From NCBI GenBank assembly GCA_963978545.1, contig OZ021721.1:114135280-114199279 (forward strand): 64,000 bases of DNA, read 5' to 3'. Positions 59,631-64,000 of this stretch are shown here, one piece after another. The position numbers were made by a program, and so were the translations under genes. Position 1 is the first letter of the stretch. The number at the start of each line of letters is the position of its first letter. This stretch comes from Linyphia triangularis. Lineage: Eukaryota > Arthropoda > Arachnida > Araneae > Linyphiidae. The notes beneath the pieces are model-generated. The model did not search any database. It was not told where the DNA came from and worked only from the letters and a program-made list of their open reading frames with translations.

Positions 59631-59743
59631 CGCCCATATAGCACGCATTCTCCCAGGGAGGTCCCTGGGAAGTCATTCGGAGTCCCGGGGGTGACTGGGG
59701 ACATCCTAGGGACTTCCCTGGGAGGATGTGTGCTGTATGGGCG
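59631..59743. mobile_element. G+C-rich palindromic MITE, copy 2
   Basis: 113 bp from CGCCCATATAGCACGCATTC to its near-complement ending GTGTGCTGTATGGGCG. The core (CTCCCAGGGAGGTCCCTGGG, then AGTCCCGGGGGTGACT) matches the element at 15167-15269. Here the inverted ends extend eight bases further out than the shared core, so copy 1 may have lost or mutated its tips. No exact TSD is visible. Confidence 0.85.
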
Positions 59744-60105
59744 CCTTTTTAATTCATATCATTCTTCATTATCTTCACTTTCAATCTCACACCCTCATGT
59801 TAGTCTTTTTGATTTTTTACAAGAAAAAGGTTTTTATAACTTTATCTAATGTATTGATTGAAATGTTTTTTATAACAACTTTTTCAATTTTTTTTTTTTT
59901 TAAATGCTTTTATGGTTCGGTGCAGTATAGCCTAGATGTTGCACTTGCGCAAGTAAAACCAAAACCAAACCACATGTTTTTCGGCTATACTTCGCTAGAT
60001 TTCGCCGTGAAATATATCATATCTAGAATAAGTATTCCAATGAATGATGATCGCACAAAAGCTATTATCAGATTTTTCAAATTCTGCACAATAGATTCAC
60101 AGTAG
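59728..60105 (+). other. 125-codon open frame; possible exon in its second half
   Basis: The longest frame in the window. Its start lies in the end of the MITE, and its first half is a Phe-rich reading of A+T-rich DNA. The second half is less biased: after a T-rich tract and GGTTCGGTGCAG (59919-59930), a plausible splice acceptor, it reads YSLDVALAQVKPKPNHMFFG and ends TKAIIRFFKFCTIDSQ. I recognise no family. A terminal exon, a gene relic or chance are all possible. Confidence 0.22.
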
Positions 60106-60991
60106 ATTCTCTAATATTTTGACAGGTAGTTTAATAAATAAAGAGTCTAAAAATGCCTTGAAAGACCAAGAAGATATGTTTTATGATAAAATAGTTTGGA
60201 GTGATGATGAATGGAATTTTTTGTTTAATTTTTAGTTCTAAAATTAAACTATTTTATGTCTACTAATCCAACGTAAAATTATAGAAATTTATTTTAAAAT
60301 CATTCTAATTCATTTATATTTGTAATTTATTAGAGTATTTTACAAATTTATTTTATAACAGAAGCACATTTTTGCATACATCTAAACTTTTTCCGAAAAA
60401 CCACAATAGTTCTTTTTAGATTTAAAAAAATATAGACGATGAAGGAGACTCTTGAAACTATACAGCAAAATAATTGAATTCAATTTTTCAAATAAGGAAT
60501 TACTTTATCATTGATTAATTAATGTTAATAACTTATTCAAAATTCATTAGGTCTCGATGGTAAAGTAGTTCTAAAACAAATCTATTTTCTAAATTCTTAG
60601 AGATTATTTAAAATTTATAACTTTTCTGAGTTTTTACATCATACTTTTTTTAAATACGATTTTGATCATTTATAAAATTTTTAGAAGGCATTTTTTTAAT
60701 TTGCTAATGTATCTTCTAATTAACTTATGAAAGGAGTTGAAGAACACGAGGTATTTCAAGCTGTATTTGAACTTTATTTTTTAAATATTCTGTGATAATT
60801 TTAAGTAAAAATATTCCAGAATTACTATAAATGCAATTTAATATATAACCTGCTCATTAGATTTATATAACCAGTATTTTAATAACAACTAAATAAATTT
60901 GAATTCCCATAGTTGAGAATCACTTTATTTAATAGAAAAGGTATTTTAACTATCAAAAAGTAAAATATTTATTTTTAATTTATTTTTAATT
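60106..60991. other. A+T-rich stretch without a recognised feature
   Basis: Nothing supported. Confidence 0.45.
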
Positions 60992-62182
60992 AACTTTAAT
61001 GCTGATATTATCTGATATTGAATATCAAAGAAATCGTTTTTGTATAAATTCAATAAAGAGATGGATGACAGAGAAGTGTAAGGGAGAGAACTTAATTAAA
61101 TAAAGAATGTATGAACCAGGTATAAAATATCTATCTCGATACAGTAATTTCTAATTAAATGAATGTAACATTCACATTATAATAGAAAATATGGAATGTT
61201 TAATATGTGATTTGGTTTAATAATAATATGATTTTACTCATGAATTGTATTTTATGAAAGATTAAAATAGTTTCTTTCGATGAGACATAATAATTACTAT
61301 TTGTGCTGTAATATATTCTTTAAATTACTGTAAGGAGCTATAAAAGTAATTTAATCAACTTTAATGCTGATATTAAGTTATATTGAATATCAAGTAAGTC
61401 GTTTTTCTTAATTTTAATACAGAGATGTGTAAAGGAGAGAACTTGATTAAATAGAGAATGTATGAACCAAGTATAAAATATCTATCTCGATACTGTAATT
61501 TCTAATTAAATGAATGTAACATTCGCATTATAATAGAAAATATGGAATGTTTAATATGTGATTTGGTTTAATAATAATATGATTTTACTCATGAATTGTA
61601 TTTTATGAAAGATTAAAATAGTTTCTTTCGATGAGACATAATAATTACTATTTGTGCTGTAATATATTCTTTAAATTACTGTAAGGAGCTATAAAAGTAA
61701 TTTAATCAACTTTAATGCTGATATTAAGTTATATTGAATATCAAGTAAGTCGTTTTTCTTAATTTTAATACAGAGATGTGTAAAGGAGAGAACTTGATTA
61801 AATAGAGAATGTATGAACCAAGTATAAAATATCTATCTCGATACTGTAATTTCTAATTAAATGAATGTAACATTCGCATTATAATAGAAAATATGGAATG
61901 TTTAATATGTGATTTGGTTTAATAATAATATGATTTTACTCATGAATTGTATTTTATGAAAGATTAAAATAGTTTCTTTCGATGATACATAATAATTACT
62001 ATTTGTGCTGTAATATATTCTTTAAATTACTGTAAGGAGCTATAAAAGTAATTTAATCAACTTTAATGCTGATATTAAGTTATATTGAATATCAATTAAG
62101 TCGTTTTTCTTAATTTTAATACAGAGATGTGTAAAGGAGATAACTTGATTAAATAGAGAATGTATGAACTAGACATAAAAAA
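60992..62182. repeat. 351-bp satellite, ~3.4 copies
   Basis: AACTTTAATGCTGATATTA occurs at 60992, 61357, 61708 and 62059: spacing 365, 351 and 351 bp. The first unit has a 14-bp longer variant segment near its start (TGGATGACAGAGAAGTGTAA); units 2 and 3 are nearly identical (for example GATGAGACATAA versus GATGATACATAA). The last unit is partial and ends near 62180. There is no coding frame. Confidence 0.96.
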
Positions 62183-63570
62183 CCTATATTCTTATATAGT
62201 AACCTAGAAATAAAAATGACATAAAAATAAAATCCCATTCTAATTGATGACGGAGAGAAGTAATGTTAAATATGGAATTTAGCTTAATAATAGCATTCAT
62301 TTTCTTTGAAAATTCATTGAAAGGGTGAAATACGAAAATCCTTTTTTCCGGTGAAACATCTTACTGTTCTCTCATGATGAAACTACTTTTAATTTCTCTT
62401 TAGACGTTACTGTTTCAATTTTTCTAGTATTTCAAAACTGAGAAGTTTTTCGGTTTGACTTTCATTGTCTTGCTCTTCGATATTTTTAATAGGATTCGTA
62501 AGACAGAGTCTTAAAAATGCTACTAGTACATGTACGAGGATGGAAAAATATTACAATTGAATTAAACTTTTATGCAGTTCTTATGCCATTTAGATGATGC
62601 TATTAGTATATTTATTTGATATTTATAATTATGAAGTATGCTAAAAGTATAACAAATCGGGAATAAATAAAATAGTTTTATCTAACAAATTTTTCTAATT
62701 AATATGTACTTAATTTTTAAAATTAACTGGGAATTGTTACAAAATGAACAATAATTGAAAAATAAGCTATCTGAAAATAAAGGTTTATTGCAGTATTCAT
62801 TTGGGGAATGCTGGTTATTTAGATGTATACCTACAGATAACTTTCTAAAATTTCTTAAAAATTAATAATTTTCTGTACTGAATTTAAAATGCTTTTGAGA
62901 GGAAAAAAAGTTTTATGAAAATAAAAAACATCTATTTATCTCATGGGTTTTAATGAAATAAGATCATACAAGTAGCGGATTCGTAATTAGTAAAAAATGC
63001 GAGACAGTGGAACTTAAAGTGAGCATAGATTATTTCTTTTGCATTCATTCATTCAGTGCTCCAAAATTTTCAATTTTCGATTTGCGTGTCTGGTTTTTCA
63101 AATCACTGTCAGATTATTTGAGAATGTAATATTAATAAATGATAATTTTTCTTGAAGTAACACTGCATCAGATAAATATTAATATTTAACTTGTAACATA
63201 ATTCAAGAAAAAGTGATTTATCATTTGAATATTTTGTATGTCTTCGTAATATAATTGTAACCCAAATACGTGTTAAGCATTCATACCCATTGTCACCATT
63301 TTGTGACACGAAAGGGTAAACAAAAATATACCGCTCTGGAACCTTCCCAGAAAAAAAAATCATGGGAGAATGCCAAGAGGATAAAAAATTCACATTTTCA
63401 AAACTCTTCACACTTATAATAAAAATGAAAAAAATTATAAGAAATATCCTGGCATGGTTATTATTCCATGCAAAAACGAAACGTGATCGAAAATGTCACG
63501 TAAGATGTTGCCATCACCAAGAATTCTCACGCAATATTTTTGTTGTGGCTATTCATTGCTTTTCACTATA
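62183..63570. other. A+T-rich stretch without a recognised feature
   Basis: A 100-codon minus frame at 63109-63411 (containing KVPERYIFVYPFVSQNGDNG) overlaps a plus frame at 63362-63571. Neither has a recognised domain. Nothing else supported. Confidence 0.35.
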
Positions 63571-63574
63571 GTCA

Positions 63575-63840
63575 TGCATCCTGTCAGCCTGCTTAGGAAT
63601 TTTCGTTCACTTCTATGCTTCCTGGAAATATTTATTATATATATATTTATTAGGATTCACACAGGGTATTTCATAAGATTCGGATTTTCAAAATAACCCA
63701 AACTTCAGGGATTGCGAAAAGCTATTTGAAATATGCCCTTAGACAACGTTTATATAATTTTCTCTTGAAAAACAAAATATATCCTTCCTCTCAGCCAGTT
63801 TAAGAATTTCTGTTCACTTCTATGCTTATTGGAAGTATTA
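63575..63840. repeat. ~55-bp direct duplication
   Basis: About 63580-63636 (CTGTCAGCCTGCTTAGGAAT, then GTTCACTTCTATGCTTCCTG) is repeated at about 63788-63840 (CTCTCAGCCAGTTTAAGAAT, then GTTCACTTCTATGCTTATTG), roughly 207 bp apart. These may be two units of an array, or repeats flanking an inserted segment. Confidence 0.65.
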
Positions 63841-63854
63841 TCTCTCTATATATA

Positions 63855-63905
63855 AGGCAAAGCCCTCACTCACTCACTCACTCATTCATTCACTCACTCA
63901 CTCAT
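63855..63905. repeat. (CACT)n microsatellite within a dispersed element
   Basis: TATATAAGGCAAAGCC leads into a CTCA tetranucleotide run with two CATT variants, then CATCACTAATTCTCCCACTT. The leader, tetranucleotide run and follow-on look like the 5' part of a widespread arthropod repeat; the window ends before its 3' boundary can be seen. Confidence 0.6.
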
Positions 63906-64000
63906 CACTAATTCTCCCACTTCCCACATAGTCACAACTCTGAAAATCGGCACAAATATCAACAATGGTAAAAATAGGAAAAGTAAGCTATTCCGATCTC

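Noticed and set aside
63493..63696. 67-codon frame with a hydrophobic C-terminus, possible membrane protein
   Set aside because: It overlaps another frame on the same strand and includes the duplicated ~55-bp block and a TA-rich tract; no start context or family supports it.

Overview
This window is strongly A+T-rich eukaryotic DNA with no convincing host protein-coding gene, no rRNA, no intact tRNA and no CRISPR array. Open frames are short (125 codons at most), carry no recognisable host domain and mostly fall in low-complexity or repeat DNA, so I read the window as intergenic or intronic. The mix of elements (a hAT element with a Charlie/ZBED-like transposase, Tc1/mariner foldbacks, a pogo/Tigger-like MITE, tRNA-derived SINEs, several satellites) fits an animal and most probably an arthropod, perhaps a chelicerate. 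The taxon is an inference; no single gene proves it.

Layout. 1-7.6 kb: a pogo-like MITE, a tRNA-like relic, a 1.56-kb Tc1-type foldback element with a transposase remnant in its spacer, a 229-bp tandem array, and a tRNA-derived SINE with target-site duplications (TSDs). 7.6-13.3 kb: nearly featureless. 13.3-24.8 kb: a long (TA)n tract, a second SINE family, a G+C-rich palindromic MITE, two opposed copies of a CAGGGTGT-ended MITE, a 415-bp dimeric (higher-order) satellite, and a 120-bp array made from the end of a transposon. 24.8-35.4 kb: mostly unique A+T-rich DNA with a G+C-richer island at 30.4-31.0 kb and copies of an unnamed dispersed repeat. 35.4-39.1 kb: a 25-bp minisatellite, an 851-bp hAT element with an 8-bp TSD and a broken transposase, and a second copy of the first SINE. 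42.1-46.8 kb: a 160/166-bp array, a decayed monomer array containing a ~335-bp higher-order repeat, and a 1.37-kb foldback. 47-52 kb: a (TAAAT)n tract and two 203-bp CACTG-ended palindromic MITEs. 52.4-55.1 kb: a 2.7-kb, 304-bp satellite. 56-58.3 kb: degenerate arrays. 59.2-59.75 kb: two tandem near-perfect 160-nt hairpins beside a second G+C-rich MITE. 61-62.2 kb: a 351-bp satellite. 63.6-64 kb: a short duplication and a (CACT)n tract.

The elements do not form a pathway. What links them is a recurring structure: long inverted repeats and tandem arrays, several visibly built from transposon pieces. The strongest calls are supported by matching termini plus direct repeats at the insertion site. 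The most unusual are the tandem hairpins at 59.2 kb, the two large foldbacks, the satellite derived from a transposon end at 24.2 kb, and the insertion whose unoccupied paralogue lies 0.8 kb away.
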